Shown: in pieces, positions 53,614 through 62,687 of the stretch
Layout of the letters: each line of letters opens with the position of its first letter
How positions within the stretch are numbered: the first letter of the stretch is position 1
Origin: Cyanobium sp. CZS48M
GTDB lineage: Bacteria > Cyanobacteriota > Cyanobacteriia > PCC-6307 > Cyanobiaceae
Assembly: GCA_030373145.1 (NCBI GenBank)
Contig: JAUCZK010000009.1
Span: 24,579 to 88,578 of the forward strand
DNA length: 64,000 nt
Reading direction: 5' to 3'
The notes under the pieces: generated by a model
The model's input: only the letters and a program-made list of their open reading frames with translations
Told to the model about the DNA's origin: nothing
Databases searched by the model: none
Position numbers and translations under genes: made by a program

Positions 53614-53911
53614 GGCTGATGGGGATGAAGAAGCTGGGATCAGAGCGCAGGGTGGTGCGCTCCAGCAGAACGGCACCGACTGGAACAATCAGAGCGAGCA
53701 GGGCGATGGTGGCTCCCAGCAGCGGCGATCCGGGATCAAGAAACACGTCAGGGTTGTAGGGATCTGGGCTGGAATCCCCGCTGGATTGACTGACCCCAGG
53801 GCCTGACTGGGCGGCAGTGGGTGAAACAGTGGCTGAAGCCCTGGCTGAAAACGTATGGGCGAGAACGGCTGTGGCTACAGGAGTGCCGGTTCGCGGAGGT
53901 TCGGAATCCAT
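53540..53911 (-). CDS. small tail-anchored membrane protein, tentative
   Basis: A possible 123-residue protein from ATG 53911. It has a Ser/Thr/Ala-rich region, then PDPYNPDVFLDPGSPLLG and a strong hydrophobic helix (ATIALLALIVPVGAVLLE, ~residues 77-94), then a ~30-residue polar tail. Its last 74 bp run into the start of ppa in another frame. Support comes from the well-formed helix and a space otherwise empty; the overlapping tail and lack of a recognised family weaken it. Confidence 0.45.
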   Translation of the reverse strand: MDSEPPRTGTPVATAVLAHTFSARASATVSPTAAQSGPGVSQSSGDSSPDPYNPDVFLDPGSPLLGATIALLALIVPVGAVLLERTTLRSDPSFFIPISRGHQQPGRFAIPGIGESGGGNPRR

Positions 53912-54092
53912 GGAGAGGGAGGAGGGAGCAGCTTCCGGGGGCAGCGTTGGGGCGGCACTCAGGCCGCTCCTGGAGCTGAACCAGGAAGCAGTGCCGGCTG
54001 GGCCTTGGGAAGCAAATCGTCCCGCGGGCAAGCAAGCACCACTCTCAATATGCCACTTCCGGCAGCCATTGGCCCGTTTGATGCTGAAGCGC

Positions 54093-54602
54093 TCAGGCTG
54101 CGGGGCGCGACTGCTCCAGCTGATCGCGCTTGCTGCTGAGCACGGCCGGGCCCTGGTCGAGTAACTGGAGACTGTGACGGATGGCCTGCAGTTCCTGCAG
54201 GATCGAGCTGAGCAGTTGCTGGGTGGCGGTGGAGGGTGAATTGAGCACCTCCACGGTCACTTCCTTGATGCGCAGCACATCGCGAGCGAAGCGAGCCACC
54301 TCGTTGGGGTGAAAGAGCAACGCCTCCTTCTGATCAGTGCGGTATTCGGGGTTGAGCTTGCGCGAATTGAAGGGTGGGTTGAGGTTGCGTGGATCGGTGT
54401 TGGTGTAGCGGTACACCGAGGCCCTGGACCGGTTGAGGGCCCTCTGCACGTCATCGATACCGATCAGCCCATCGCTCGGCTCGGTGGGGGCGGGGTCGGG
54501 CAGGCCGGCAGGCCAGGAAGATGCCACGGTCGGTGGAAGCTCTCCGCTGGAGCCGGCCGTGGGTGCAACCATAAGACTTATCTTGGACGGCTGGGAATTC
54601 AT
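54093..54602 (-). CDS. helix-turn-helix-like protein of unknown function
   Basis: A 169-residue hydrophilic protein. After a Pro/Ser-rich N-terminus (~1-43), residues ~46-66 (IGIDDVQRALNRSRASVYRY) look like a helix-turn-helix of the MerR/excisionase kind (a 'DVQ-ALN-SRASVYRY' DNA-reading pattern). They are followed by conserved-looking aromatic and charged residues (NLNPPFNSRKLNPEYRTDQ, LLFHPNEVARFARDVL), and a C-terminal helical region rich in Gln and Leu (~128-150) that could dimerise. Transcriptional regulation is inferred. It is divergent from proS, with 133 bp between starts. Confidence 0.7.
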   Translation of the reverse strand: MNSQPSKISLMVAPTAGSSGELPPTVASSWPAGLPDPAPTEPSDGLIGIDDVQRALNRSRASVYRYTNTDPRNLNPPFNSRKLNPEYRTDQKEALLFHPNEVARFARDVLRIKEVTVEVLNSPSTATQQLLSSILQELQAIRHSLQLLDQGPAVLSSKRDQLEQSRPAA

Positions 54603-54677
54603 GCCGACGCTAGCAGAGGAGGCCTGGTCAGCCAGGCCACTGCAGCGCCCCAGCCGGTGGGGTGATTAAACCGGCCC

Positions 54678-54709
54678 TTGAGGGGTTCGGCAAGGCCCGG
54701 TGATAGGGT
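54678..54709 (+). promoter_or_regulatory. putative promoter of proS
   Basis: TTGAGG (54678-54683) could serve as a -35 element and GATAGG/TAGGGT (54702-54709) as a -10 (TAnnnT), with an 18-20 bp spacer. Transcription would begin around 54716, some 20 nt before the proS ATG. Both boxes deviate from consensus. Confidence 0.35.
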
Positions 54710-54735
54710 CCCAGCCCGCTGAAGCTACCCATTCC

Positions 54736-56568
54736 ATGCGCGTCTCCCGCCTGATGCTGGTGACGTTGCGGGATGACCCTGCCGAAGCCGAAATCCCGTC
54801 CCACAAGCTGCTGCTGCGCGGCGGCTACATGCGCCGGGTCGCCTCGGGCGTCTACGCCTACCTGCCCCTGCTCTGGCGGGTGCTCAGCAAGATCTCGGCG
54901 ATCGTGCGCCAGGAAATGGACGCCACAGGTGCCCTGGAAACCCTGTTGCCCGCCCTCCAACCCGCCAGCCTCTGGGAGCGCAGCGGCCGTTGGCAGGGCT
55001 ACACCGCCGGGGAGGGGATCATGTTCCACCTGGTGGATCGCCAGGAGCGCTCCCTTGGGCTGGGTCCCACCCATGAAGAGGTGATCACCGCCCTGGCCGC
55101 CGACCTGCTGCGCTCCTACCGGCAGCTGCCGGTGAGCCTGTACCAGATCCAGACCAAATTCAGGGACGAGATCCGACCCCGATTCGGCTTGATGCGCGGG
55201 CGCGAATTCATCATGAAGGACGCCTATTCCTTCCACGCCGACGAGGCCGACCTTCGGCTCACCTATGAGCGGATGGACCAGGCCTACCGCCGCATCTTCA
55301 GCCGCTGCGGGCTGCGCACCGTGGCGGTGGAGGCCGACAGCGGCGCCATCGGTGGCTCGGCCAGCCAGGAGTTCATGGTCACCGCCGATGCCGGTGAGGA
55401 TCTGATCCTCAGCAGTGCCGATGGGCGCTACGCCGCCAACCAGGAGCGGGCCTGCTCCCTGCCGGAGCCAGCCGTTCCCCTGGTCTGCGCCACGGCTGAG
55501 GCGGTGGAGCTGCACACGCCCGGCCAGCACAGCATCGAGGCCCTCTGCGCCGCCCATGGCTTCGAGCCGAGCCAGACCGTGAAGGTGCTGCTGCTGCTGG
55601 CTCGCTGCGCCTTGGGCCAGGCGCGGGTGGTGCTGGTGAGCCTGCGCGGCGATCAGCAGCTCAACCCCACCAAGCTCGCCAATGCCGTCAGCGGGGCCCT
55701 GGGTGAGAGCGCCGGAGCCCTGCTGGAGCTGGAGCCGATCACCCCGGAGCAGATCCACTTAGAAGGCCTGCCTGCCTGGCCCCTGGGCTGCCTTGGCCCG
55801 CATCTGGGCGATGAGTGGCTGGCCGGCGCCCGCAGCTGGCAGCCCACAGTTCTGCGCCTGGCGGATGCCACCGCGGCGGAACTGGAGGTCTTTGTCTGCG
55901 GCGCCAACCGACCCGACACCCACCTGGTGGGAGCCCGCTGGTCGGCCCTCGGCGGCCCCCGGCCGATCGTGGCCGACCTGCGCTCAGCCCAGCCGGGGGA
56001 GCGCTGTCTTCAGGACCCCGCCCAGAGGCTGGAGTCCAGCCGCGGCATCGAGGTGGGACACATCTTCCAGCTGGGGCGCAAATACTCCCAGGTCCTGGAG
56101 GCCACCTTCACCAATGAACAGGGTCTCGACGAGCCTCTGTGGATGGGCTGCTATGGCATCGGCGTGTCCAGGCTGGCCCAGGCCGCCGTGGAGCAGCACC
56201 ACGATCAGCACGGCATCTGCTGGCCGGTGGCCATCGCTCCCTTCGAAGTGATCGTGGTGGTGGCCAGCGCCCAGGATCCCGTTCAGGTGGCCCTCGGCGA
56301 GCGCCTCCATGACGAGCTTGAGCAGGCGGGTCTGGAGGTGCTGCTCGATGACCGCAGTGAGCGGGCCGGGGTGAAGTTCAAGGACGCCGATCTGATCGGC
56401 ATTCCCTGGCGGGTGGTGGTGGGCCGCGGGGCCGCCTCCGCCCAGGTGGAGCTGGTGGAGCGAGCCAGCGGAACCAAGTGCGACCTGGGCGCGAAGGAGG
56501 TGGTGACGCTGCTGCGGGAGCACATCACCGCCGCCCGCCTCGGACTGACGGCGACACAGAGCTCGTAA
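54736..56568 (+). CDS. proS: prolyl-tRNA synthetase
   Basis: A 610-residue class II aminoacyl-tRNA synthetase of the bacterial type. Residues ~1-225 and ~385-480 make the catalytic core: the N-terminal RGGYMRRVASGVYAYLPL, motif 2 QIQTKFRDEIRPRFGLMRGR, and motif 3 GCYGIGVSRL. Between them (~225-385) is the YbaK-like insertion that edits Ala-tRNA(Pro) (AHGFEPSQTVKVLLLLA). The C-terminal anticodon-binding domain starts near PVAIAPFEVIVVVA. ATG 54736 gives the usual MRVSRLMLVTLRDDPAEAEI. Confidence 0.97.
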   Translation: MRVSRLMLVTLRDDPAEAEIPSHKLLLRGGYMRRVASGVYAYLPLLWRVLSKISAIVRQEMDATGALETLLPALQPASLWERSGRWQGYTAGEGIMFHLVDRQERSLGLGPTHEEVITALAADLLRSYRQLPVSLYQIQTKFRDEIRPRFGLMRGREFIMKDAYSFHADEADLRLTYERMDQAYRRIFSRCGLRTVAVEADSGAIGGSASQEFMVTADAGEDLILSSADGRYAANQERACSLPEPAVPLVCATAEAVELHTPGQHSIEALCAAHGFEPSQTVKVLLLLARCALGQARVVLVSLRGDQQLNPTKLANAVSGALGESAGALLELEPITPEQIHLEGLPAWPLGCLGPHLGDEWLAGARSWQPTVLRLADATAAELEVFVCGANRPDTHLVGARWSALGGPRPIVADLRSAQPGERCLQDPAQRLESSRGIEVGHIFQLGRKYSQVLEATFTNEQGLDEPLWMGCYGIGVSRLAQAAVEQHHDQHGICWPVAIAPFEVIVVVASAQDPVQVALGERLHDELEQAGLEVLLDDRSERAGVKFKDADLIGIPWRVVVGRGAASAQVELVERASGTKCDLGAKEVVTLLREHITAARLGLTATQSS

Positions 56569-56596
56569 GATCCCCCAACGACATGTGGAGATGCTG

Positions 56597-57109
56597 ATGA
56601 CTGTTGTCTGGAGGGTTCTGTCCCGTGCCGCTGAAACCAACCTTGGGGCCGCCCGCCAGGCCTGTGCAGCTGTCCTGGCAGCACTCAGCAGCCTGTTCGC
56701 TCCCGCCAGCTGGAGCCGCAGACTCGCCCCCCTGCTGACGATCGTTCTGGGCCTCAGTCTCACCCTCAGCAGCTGCGGCAGCGTCAGCAACAGCCTCAGT
56801 GGCTCCTATGTCGAAGACACCATGACGGTGGCTGAATCGCTGCTGGGAACCATCGCCATCAGCCAAGATGACCCGGCGCGCTCCGACGCCGAAAGCAAGG
56901 CCCGTGTCTTGATCAACGATTACATGGCCCTCTACAGGCCGAAGGGACGGGTGAACGGACTGCCCTCCTTCACCACCATGCAGACCGCGCTCAACTCCCT
57001 GGCCGCGCACTACACGAATTACGCCAACCGCCCCCTTCCCGACACGCTCAAGGCACGCCTGGAGAAGGAATTGAAGAAGGCCGAAACCAGCGTGGTCCGC
57101 GGAACCTGA
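56597..57109 (+). CDS. psb27: photosystem II assembly lipoprotein Psb27
   Basis: Psb27 binds the lumenal face of CP43 in photosystem II assembly and repair intermediates and keeps the manganese cluster from forming too soon. The mature part (YVEDTMTVAESLLGTIAIS, ARVLINDYMALYRPKGRV, FTTMQTALNSLAAHYTNYA, RPLPDTLKARLEKEL) is clearly Psb27. The hydrophobic LLTIVLGLSLTLSSCGS gives a lipobox Cys. The N-terminus before it is unusually long (~50 residues from ATG 56597; GTG 56585 and ATG 56591 are alternatives), so the true start may lie further in. It is flanked by proS and purA. Confidence 0.93.
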   Translation: MTVVWRVLSRAAETNLGAARQACAAVLAALSSLFAPASWSRRLAPLLTIVLGLSLTLSSCGSVSNSLSGSYVEDTMTVAESLLGTIAISQDDPARSDAESKARVLINDYMALYRPKGRVNGLPSFTTMQTALNSLAAHYTNYANRPLPDTLKARLEKELKKAETSVVRGT

Positions 57110-57220
57110 CGGCTGGGTCCCAACCCTCGGCCAGCTTGCCTGCAGGCCACCGGCCTTTGACGAAGGGGCTGGTCATCTGAGAGTCTTGACCCTTGTGCTT
57201 AGAAGCGGCTGCGGGCCGCT

Positions 57221-58540
57221 GTGTCCTTGGCCAATGTTGTCGTCATCGGTGCACAGTGGGGCGACGAGGGAAAAGGCAAGATCACTGACCTGCTGAGCCG
57301 ATCCGCCGATGTGGTGGTTCGTTATCAGGGCGGTGTCAATGCAGGCCACACCATCGTGGTCGACGACAAGGTGCTCAAACTGCACTTGATTCCCTCTGGA
57401 ATTCTCTACCCCGACACCATCTGCCTGATCGGTTCCGGCACGGTGGTGGATCCGCGGATCATGCTCGAGGAACTCGACATGCTCGGCGACTACGGGATCG
57501 ATATCTCGGGGCTGAAGCTGGCTTCCACGGCCCATGTCACCATGCCCTACCACCGCCTGCTCGATCAGGCGATGGAGCAGCGACGCGGGGAACGCCGCAT
57601 CGGCACCACCGGCCGGGGCATCGGTCCCACCTACGCCGACAAGTCGGATCGCAACGGCATCCGCGTGATCGACCTGCTCGATCCCGAACGCCTGCGCGAG
57701 CGTCTGATGGGGCCGCTGGCTGAAAAGAACCTGATCCTTGAGCGGATCTACGGCCTCGACCCCCTCGACCCCGAGGAGGTACTGAGGGAGTACCTGGCCT
57801 ATGGCGAGCGGCTGGCCCCCCACGTGGTCGATTGCACCCGCACGATCCACAAGGCCGCCCGAGCCCGTCAGAACATCCTCTTTGAGGGCGCCCAGGGAAC
57901 CCTGCTGGACCTCGACCACGGCACCTACCCCTACGTCACCTCCTCGAATCCCGTCTCGGGCGGGGCCTGCATCGGCGCCGGTGTCGGCCCGACGCTGATC
58001 GATCGGGTGATCGGAGTCGCCAAGGCCTACACCACCCGGGTGGGCGAAGGACCCTTTCCCACGGAGCTGCAGGGCAGCCTCAACGACCACCTCTGCGACC
58101 GCGGCGGCGAGTACGGCACCACCACCGGCCGCCGACGCCGCTGCGGCTGGTTCGATGGGGTGATCGGCCGCTACGCCGTGGAAGTGAATGGTCTCGACTG
58201 CCTGGCCATCACCAAGCTGGATGTGCTCGATGAGCTCGATGAGATCCAGGTGGGCGTGGCCTATGAGCTCGATGGTGAGCGCATCGAGCATTTCCCCAGC
58301 AGCGCCGAGACTTTCGCCCGCTGCCGTCCCATCTACCAGACCCTGCCGGGCTGGCAGTGCTCCACCGCCGAGTGCCGCGCCCTGGAGGATCTGCCCGAGC
58401 CAGCCATGGCCTACCTGCGCTTCCTGGCGGAGCTGATGGAAGTGCCGATCGCGATCGTCTCCCTCGGTGCCCAGCGCGACCAGACGATCGTGGTGGAGGA
58501 TCCGATCCACGGACCCAAGCGCGCCCTGCTGAACGTATGA
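57221..58540 (+). CDS. purA: adenylosuccinate synthetase
   Basis: A 439-residue enzyme for the first committed step from IMP to AMP (with Asp and GTP). The glycine-rich [68 protein letters not shown] and [12 protein letters not shown] segments are all standard. It starts with GTG 57221 directly before the GDEGKGK motif region and ends in ATGA, overlapping the kinase start. The 111-bp spacer from psb27 holds no feature I can support. Confidence 0.97.
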   Translation: MSLANVVVIGAQWGDEGKGKITDLLSRSADVVVRYQGGVNAGHTIVVDDKVLKLHLIPSGILYPDTICLIGSGTVVDPRIMLEELDMLGDYGIDISGLKLASTAHVTMPYHRLLDQAMEQRRGERRIGTTGRGIGPTYADKSDRNGIRVIDLLDPERLRERLMGPLAEKNLILERIYGLDPLDPEEVLREYLAYGERLAPHVVDCTRTIHKAARARQNILFEGAQGTLLDLDHGTYPYVTSSNPVSGGACIGAGVGPTLIDRVIGVAKAYTTRVGEGPFPTELQGSLNDHLCDRGGEYGTTTGRRRRCGWFDGVIGRYAVEVNGLDCLAITKLDVLDELDEIQVGVAYELDGERIEHFPSSAETFARCRPIYQTLPGWQCSTAECRALEDLPEPAMAYLRFLAELMEVPIAIVSLGAQRDQTIVVEDPIHGPKRALLNV

Positions 58541-59589
58541 CGACCCATGTCGCCGGCCGAACCCTCGATGTGGTGGGCATCGGCAACGCCATCGTCGATG
58601 TGCTGGTCAGCTCCGACGACGCCTTCCTTGAAGCGCACGGCCTGAGCAAGGGCGGCATGGCCCTGGTGGACGCCGAGCAGGCCCAGCGTCTCTATGCCGC
58701 CGCCGGGCCGGGCCTGGAAACCTCCGGCGGCTCGGCCGCCAACACGCTGGCGGGCCTGGCGATGCTGGGGGCTCGGGCCGGCTTCATCGGCCGGGTGCGC
58801 GATGACCAGCTGGGAGCGATCTTCAGCCATGACATCCGCTCGGTGGGGGCCCGTTTCGAGACCCCGGCCGCCAGAAGCGGAGCGGCCACCGCCCGCTGCC
58901 TGATCCTGGTGACCCCCGATGCCCAGCGCACGATGTGCACCTTCCTGGGTGCCTCCGTGGACCTGGAGCCCGCCGACCTCGACCTGGATCTGGTGCGTCA
59001 GGCGGGGATGCTCTACCTGGAGGGCTACCTCTGGGATGGGGAGGCGGCCAAGCGGGCCTTCCTCGCCGCGGCTGAGGTGATGCGCGCCGCCGGCGGCCAG
59101 GTGGCCCTCTCCCTCTCCGATGCCTTCTGCGTCGAGCGGCACCGCGACAGCTTCCTGGAGCTGGTGGATGGCCATGTCGATGTGCTCTTCGCCAACGAAG
59201 CCGAGATCACCGCCCTCTATAAGTGCGACGACTTTGAGGAGGCGATGGAGCAGGTGCGCGGCCGCTGCTCCATCGCCGTGCTCACCCGCGGGGCCCTCGG
59301 TTCGGTGGTGCTGGGCGGCGGCGAGGTCCATCGCATCGAGCCCCGGGTGCTCGGCCCGCTGGTGGACACCACCGGGGCCGGCGACCTCTACGCCGCCGGC
59401 TTCCTCTACGGCCTCAGCCGAGGGGAACCCCTGCAGCGCTGCGGCCAGATGGGATCCCTCTGCGCCGGCCAGGTGATCACCCAGCTGGGTCCGCGGCCGC
59501 GGGTGTCCCTTCCCCAGCTGGTGGCTGAGCAGCTGGGAGCCCCACCCGCTGCAGCAACGGCTCCAGGGGACACAGCTCAGCCCCGCTGA
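58537..59589 (+). CDS. PfkB-family carbohydrate/nucleoside kinase
   Basis: A 350-residue ribokinase-fold kinase. The N-terminal [14 protein letters not shown], the Gly-rich [20 protein letters not shown], and the anion-hole/catalytic Asp motif [18 protein letters not shown] are clear. Its pattern (short N-terminus, [15 protein letters not shown]) is closest to the adenosine-kinase-like branch, but the phosphate acceptor is not certain. The ATG overlaps the purA stop (ATGA), a coupling that fits a purine-related role. Its last 113 bp lie antisense to the end of cobK. Confidence 0.9.
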   Translation: MTTHVAGRTLDVVGIGNAIVDVLVSSDDAFLEAHGLSKGGMALVDAEQAQRLYAAAGPGLETSGGSAANTLAGLAMLGARAGFIGRVRDDQLGAIFSHDIRSVGARFETPAARSGAATARCLILVTPDAQRTMCTFLGASVDLEPADLDLDLVRQAGMLYLEGYLWDGEAAKRAFLAAAEVMRAAGGQVALSLSDAFCVERHRDSFLELVDGHVDVLFANEAEITALYKCDDFEEAMEQVRGRCSIAVLTRGALGSVVLGGGEVHRIEPRVLGPLVDTTGAGDLYAAGFLYGLSRGEPLQRCGQMGSLCAGQVITQLGPRPRVSLPQLVAEQLGAPPAAATAPGDTAQPR

Positions 59590-60331
59590 TCGGTTCCTCC
59601 GGTCGCTTCAGCAGCAGCAGGCTCAGCCCCAACTCAGCGCACAGCTGCTGCCAGAGCTGCTCGGTGGGCCCGCCCGACTGACGGCAGAGCACAGCCGTGA
59701 TGGCCCATTGCAGCAGCAGCGCCCGCTCGATCGCGCCTGGGGCTGAGGCCGGCAGACCCGTACCGGGCCGGTGACAGGCGAGGGCCTCGGCGCCTAAGCC
59801 CGCCGCCAGGGCCAGCCGCAGGCTGGTGGGGCTGGGCAGGATGCGGGCGAAGCTGGCTCCTGCGCCCGCCAGCTCCACGGCCCTGGGCAGGTGGCGGGCG
59901 CCGATGGCCAGCAGCAGCCGCTCGCCCCCCAGATCCAGGCCGGCCAGATCCTCCAGCTGCTCCAGCAGGATCAGCCTGGATCCGATCGGCTGGCGGGCCG
60001 GCGGGCGCCGGAGGCGCAACAGCGGCTGGCGCTGGTGGGCGCAGACCACCGCCAGGTCAGCGCTGATGCGGCAGGCGAAGGGGTGGCTGGCGTCGATCAC
60101 CCAGCGGAAGGGGGCCAGGGGAGCCTCCTGCAGCTCGGCTGCAATCGCCCCGGGCCCCGCCAGTGCCCCCAGGCGACTGCCCAGGCGCGGGTGGGGGGCA
60201 TAGGCCCGCAGGGCGTCTTCGCTCACCAGCGACACCTGCACACTCCAGCCGGCGGCCAGCAGCCGGGCGGCGATCAGGGGCCCCTCACCGGTGCCGCCCA
60301 GCAGCCAGATCGAGGGGTTGGGTCCGTGCAT
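59477..60331 (-). CDS. cobK: precorrin-6A/cobalt-precorrin-6A reductase
   Basis: A 284-residue enzyme of corrin-ring synthesis. The N-terminal WLLGGTGEGPLIAARLLAAG, VIDASHPFACRISADLA, the IGARHLPRAVE segment and the closing LLLLKRPEEP are typical. Canonical CobK ends about here; the further ~38 residues are Pro/Ala/Gly-rich and encoded opposite the end of the PfkB-type kinase gene. ATG 60331 is preferred to the TTG just before it. Together with cobO it shows that the organism makes corrinoids. Confidence 0.92.
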   Translation of the reverse strand: MHGPNPSIWLLGGTGEGPLIAARLLAAGWSVQVSLVSEDALRAYAPHPRLGSRLGALAGPGAIAAELQEAPLAPFRWVIDASHPFACRISADLAVVCAHQRQPLLRLRRPPARQPIGSRLILLEQLEDLAGLDLGGERLLLAIGARHLPRAVELAGAGASFARILPSPTSLRLALAAGLGAEALACHRPGTGLPASAPGAIERALLLQWAITAVLCRQSGGPTEQLWQQLCAELGLSLLLLKRPEEPISGAELCPLEPLLQRVGLPAAQPPAGEGTPAAADPAG

Positions 60332-60362
60332 CAAGATGGGGCCCGCTGTCGCCGAAGGGGTC

Positions 60363-60848
60363 GTGAACCAGTGTTTGCTCGAGGTGGTGGTGTTGGAGGC
60401 ACCCCAGGTGCGCTACACCCAGGACAACCAGACGCCGGTGGCGGAGATGTCCGTCGAGCTCGACGGGCTCCGCCCCGATGATCCCCCGGGCCAGTTGAAG
60501 GTGGTGGGCTGGGGCAATCTCGCCCAGGATCTGCAGAACCGGGTGCAGGTGGGTCAGCGGCTGATGATCGAGGGGCGCCTGCGCATGAGCACCTTCGCCC
60601 GCCCCGATGGCATCAAGGAGAAGCGCGCCGAGTTCACCCTGGCCCGCCTGCATCCCCTGACGGGCGGGGGATCCGAAGCCGCCACCGCTGCGCCGGCGCG
60701 CACGATTCCCCGTCCGGTGCCTTCGGCGCCAAGGCCCGCCACTCCAGCGCCTCGCCCGGCAGTGGCCGCGGAACCAGCGCCGCCCACCTGGAACACCTCA
60801 CCGCTGGTGCCAGATCTCGCCGACGACGACGACGAGATCCCCTTCTGA
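60363..60848 (+). CDS. ssb: single-stranded DNA-binding protein
   Basis: A 161-residue OB-fold protein: VNQCLLEVVVLEAPQVRYTQ, AEMSVELDGLRP, LKVVGWGNLAQDLQNRVQVG and LMIEGRLRMSTFARPDG. An Ala/Pro-rich linker (~108-145) leads to the acidic tip DDDDEIPF, the element through which SSB recruits replication and repair proteins. GTG 60363 is chosen because purine-rich AAGGGG precedes it and family homology starts there. It is divergent from cobK, with 31 bp between starts. Confidence 0.93.
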   Translation: MNQCLLEVVVLEAPQVRYTQDNQTPVAEMSVELDGLRPDDPPGQLKVVGWGNLAQDLQNRVQVGQRLMIEGRLRMSTFARPDGIKEKRAEFTLARLHPLTGGGSEAATAAPARTIPRPVPSAPRPATPAPRPAVAAEPAPPTWNTSPLVPDLADDDDEIPF

Positions 60849-60856
60849 GGCCTGGA

Positions 60857-61105
60857 TCAGCCGGCCTCGAGCCGCTGGCGGGCCTGGTCGAGCAGCTGAC
60901 CGAGTTCCCGCTCCAGGGCCGCGAGATCCAACCTCAGCTCAGGCCAGCGGCCAGCATCGATCTGCTGCAACAGCCAGAGGCGGTCTTCGGTGAGCTGATC
61001 CAGCAGCGTCAGCGTGCTGGGGTCGCTCAATGGAATCTCCGGCGGGGATGACGATGCAGCGGCAGACGAGAGAACGGGATCGGCATCAGGGCTGGGCTGA
61101 TCCAT
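60857..61105 (-). CDS. small hypothetical protein with leucine-rich helical half
   Basis: An 82-residue protein from ATG 61105. The first half is Ser/Pro/Ala-rich; the second (TLTLLDQLTEDRLWLLQQID, LDLAALERELGQLLDQARQR) is amphipathic and helix-forming. It is convergent with ssb (8 bp between stops) and divergent from the DUF2854 gene. No family recognised; such short acidic proteins are common companions in picocyanobacteria. Start is uncertain. Confidence 0.6.
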   Translation of the reverse strand: MDQPSPDADPVLSSAAASSSPPEIPLSDPSTLTLLDQLTEDRLWLLQQIDAGRWPELRLDLAALERELGQLLDQARQRLEAG

Positions 61106-61166
61106 GGCCTGTGCGGCTCCTTGGGAATGCTCGCCATCCTGGACCGCGTTGCAGGAAGATGGCGAG

Positions 61167-61733
61167 ATGGAAGCACTCACATCGCCGGGCAGCCTGCTGA
61201 CCATCCTGGGCGCGGCGCTCACGGTGATCGGCACGATCGCCTACGCCACCGACAGCCCCAACATCAGCCTGGCGGGGGTCTTCTACGGGATTCCGGTGCT
61301 GCTGGGGGGCTTGGCCCTGAAGTCGTCCGAGCTGCCTCCAGCCCAGCGACTGACGCCGGTTGCTGAGCTGCGGGACCTGCGTGAGCGCCCCGAAAACGAG
61401 CCCTTGCGGGTGTTGCTCAAGGATGTGACCCGCTGGCGCTACGGCCAGAAGGCCCATCTGGAGAGCTCCCTCGAAGCCCTCAAGCTCTGGAACGACGACG
61501 CACCTCCGCAGCTGCTGAGCGTGGCCGAGCGGGATGTGGATGGCGGTTATGGCCTGGTGCTCCACTTCCGCTGCCAGGGGGTGCCGGCGGAGCGCTGGCA
61601 GGCCAAGCAGGAGCGGCTGGGTCGTTTTTTCGGGCCCGACCTCCACGCTGAACTGCGGCTGATCTCCCCTGGGGAGCTGGAGCTGAGCCTGCTGCCCGGC
61701 GCGGATATGGCCGAGCCCGCTGCCGCGGCCTGA
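61167..61733 (+). CDS. DUF2854-family membrane protein
   Basis: A 188-residue protein with two hydrophobic segments (~residues 8-27 and 35-53: LLTILGAALTVIGTIAYATD and LAGVFYGIPVLLGGLALKSS) followed by a soluble domain (ELRDLRERPENEPLRVLLKD, YGLVLHFRCQGVPAERWQAK). This matches DUF2854, found in cyanobacteria and plant plastids. Function unknown; thylakoid or plasma membrane location is likely. ATG 61167 is selected because the first helix follows directly; an upstream ATG at 61104 would add 21 unrelated residues. Confidence 0.88.
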   Translation: MEALTSPGSLLTILGAALTVIGTIAYATDSPNISLAGVFYGIPVLLGGLALKSSELPPAQRLTPVAELRDLRERPENEPLRVLLKDVTRWRYGQKAHLESSLEALKLWNDDAPPQLLSVAERDVDGGYGLVLHFRCQGVPAERWQAKQERLGRFFGPDLHAELRLISPGELELSLLPGADMAEPAAAA

Positions 61734-61760
61734 ACCCCGGCCCCATCACCCACCCTCTTC

Positions 61761-62687
61761 GTGTCTCCCTTGAGCCAGGACCCCGTCATCAGCGCAGAAG
61801 ACACCCTGCGGGTGTCTGTCCTCAGTGAGGCCCTCCCTTACATCCAGCGCTTCGCCGGCCGCCGCGTGGTCGTCAAGTACGGCGGCGCGGCGATGGTGCG
61901 CGAAGACCTGCGTGAGGCGGTCTTCCGTGATCTGGCCCTGCTGGCCTGCGTGGGAGTGCAGCCGGTGGTGGTCCACGGCGGTGGACCGGAGATCAACCAG
62001 TGGCTGAAGAAGCTGGAGATCCCCGCCGAATTCCGCGATGGCCTGCGGGTCACCGACCTCGACACCATGGATGTGGTGGAAATGGTGCTGGTGGGCCGGG
62101 TCAACAAACAGATCGTCAATGGTCTCAACCGGGTGGGCGGGCGAGCGGTGGGCCTCTCCGGCAGTGACGGGGGCCTGGTGGAGGCCCGCACCTGGGGGGA
62201 GGGTTCCCACGGTTGGGTGGGGGAGGTGGCGGCGGTCAACCCCGATGTGCTCGCCCCCCTGCTGGAGAACGGTTACATCCCGGTGATTTCGAGCGTGGCC
62301 GCCGATCCCAGTGGCCAGGCGCACAACATCAATGCCGACACGGTGGCTGGGGAGCTGGCAGCGGCCCTTCAGGCTGAGAAGCTGATCCTGCTCACGGACA
62401 CCCCAGGCATCCTGCGCAACCGAGAGGATCCCTCCACCCTGCTGAGGCAGATCACCCTGCCTGAGGCCCGGGAGCTGATCCGCAGCGGCGTGGTCAACGC
62501 GGGGATGACCCCCAAGACCCAGTGCTGCATCCGGGCCCTGGCCCAGGGGGTGGGCGCCGCCCACATCCTCGATGGTCGTGTGCCCCATGCCCTGCTGCTG
62601 GAGGTGTTCTCCGATGCCGGTGTCGGTACGATGGTGGTCGGCAGCAGTCGCGCAGCCGAGCGATCAGGTGCGCTGCGGGGTGGCTGA
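61761..62687 (+). CDS. argB: acetylglutamate kinase
   Basis: A 308-residue enzyme that phosphorylates N-acetylglutamate, the controlled step of arginine synthesis. [43 protein letters not shown] and [10 protein letters not shown] are classical. It is of the long, arginine-inhibited hexameric type, with an N-terminal helix ([16 protein letters not shown]). In cyanobacteria this enzyme is the main PII target, complexed when 2-oxoglutarate is low; the PII residues for this contact include T-loop Ser49, which is Ala in the PII encoded at 17372-17710. GTG 61761 is used as start. Its last 8 bp overlap the DUF3153 gene. Confidence 0.97.
   Translation: MSPLSQDPVISAEDTLRVSVLSEALPYIQRFAGRRVVVKYGGAAMVREDLREAVFRDLALLACVGVQPVVVHGGGPEINQWLKKLEIPAEFRDGLRVTDLDTMDVVEMVLVGRVNKQIVNGLNRVGGRAVGLSGSDGGLVEARTWGEGSHGWVGEVAAVNPDVLAPLLENGYIPVISSVAADPSGQAHNINADTVAGELAAALQAEKLILLTDTPGILRNREDPSTLLRQITLPEARELIRSGVVNAGMTPKTQCCIRALAQGVGAAHILDGRVPHALLLEVFSDAGVGTMVVGSSRAAERSGALRGG

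Noticed and set aside
57110..57220. Terminator or promoter between psb27 and purA
   Set aside because: Only imperfect short inverted repeats and a lone TTGACC were seen; not enough for a call.
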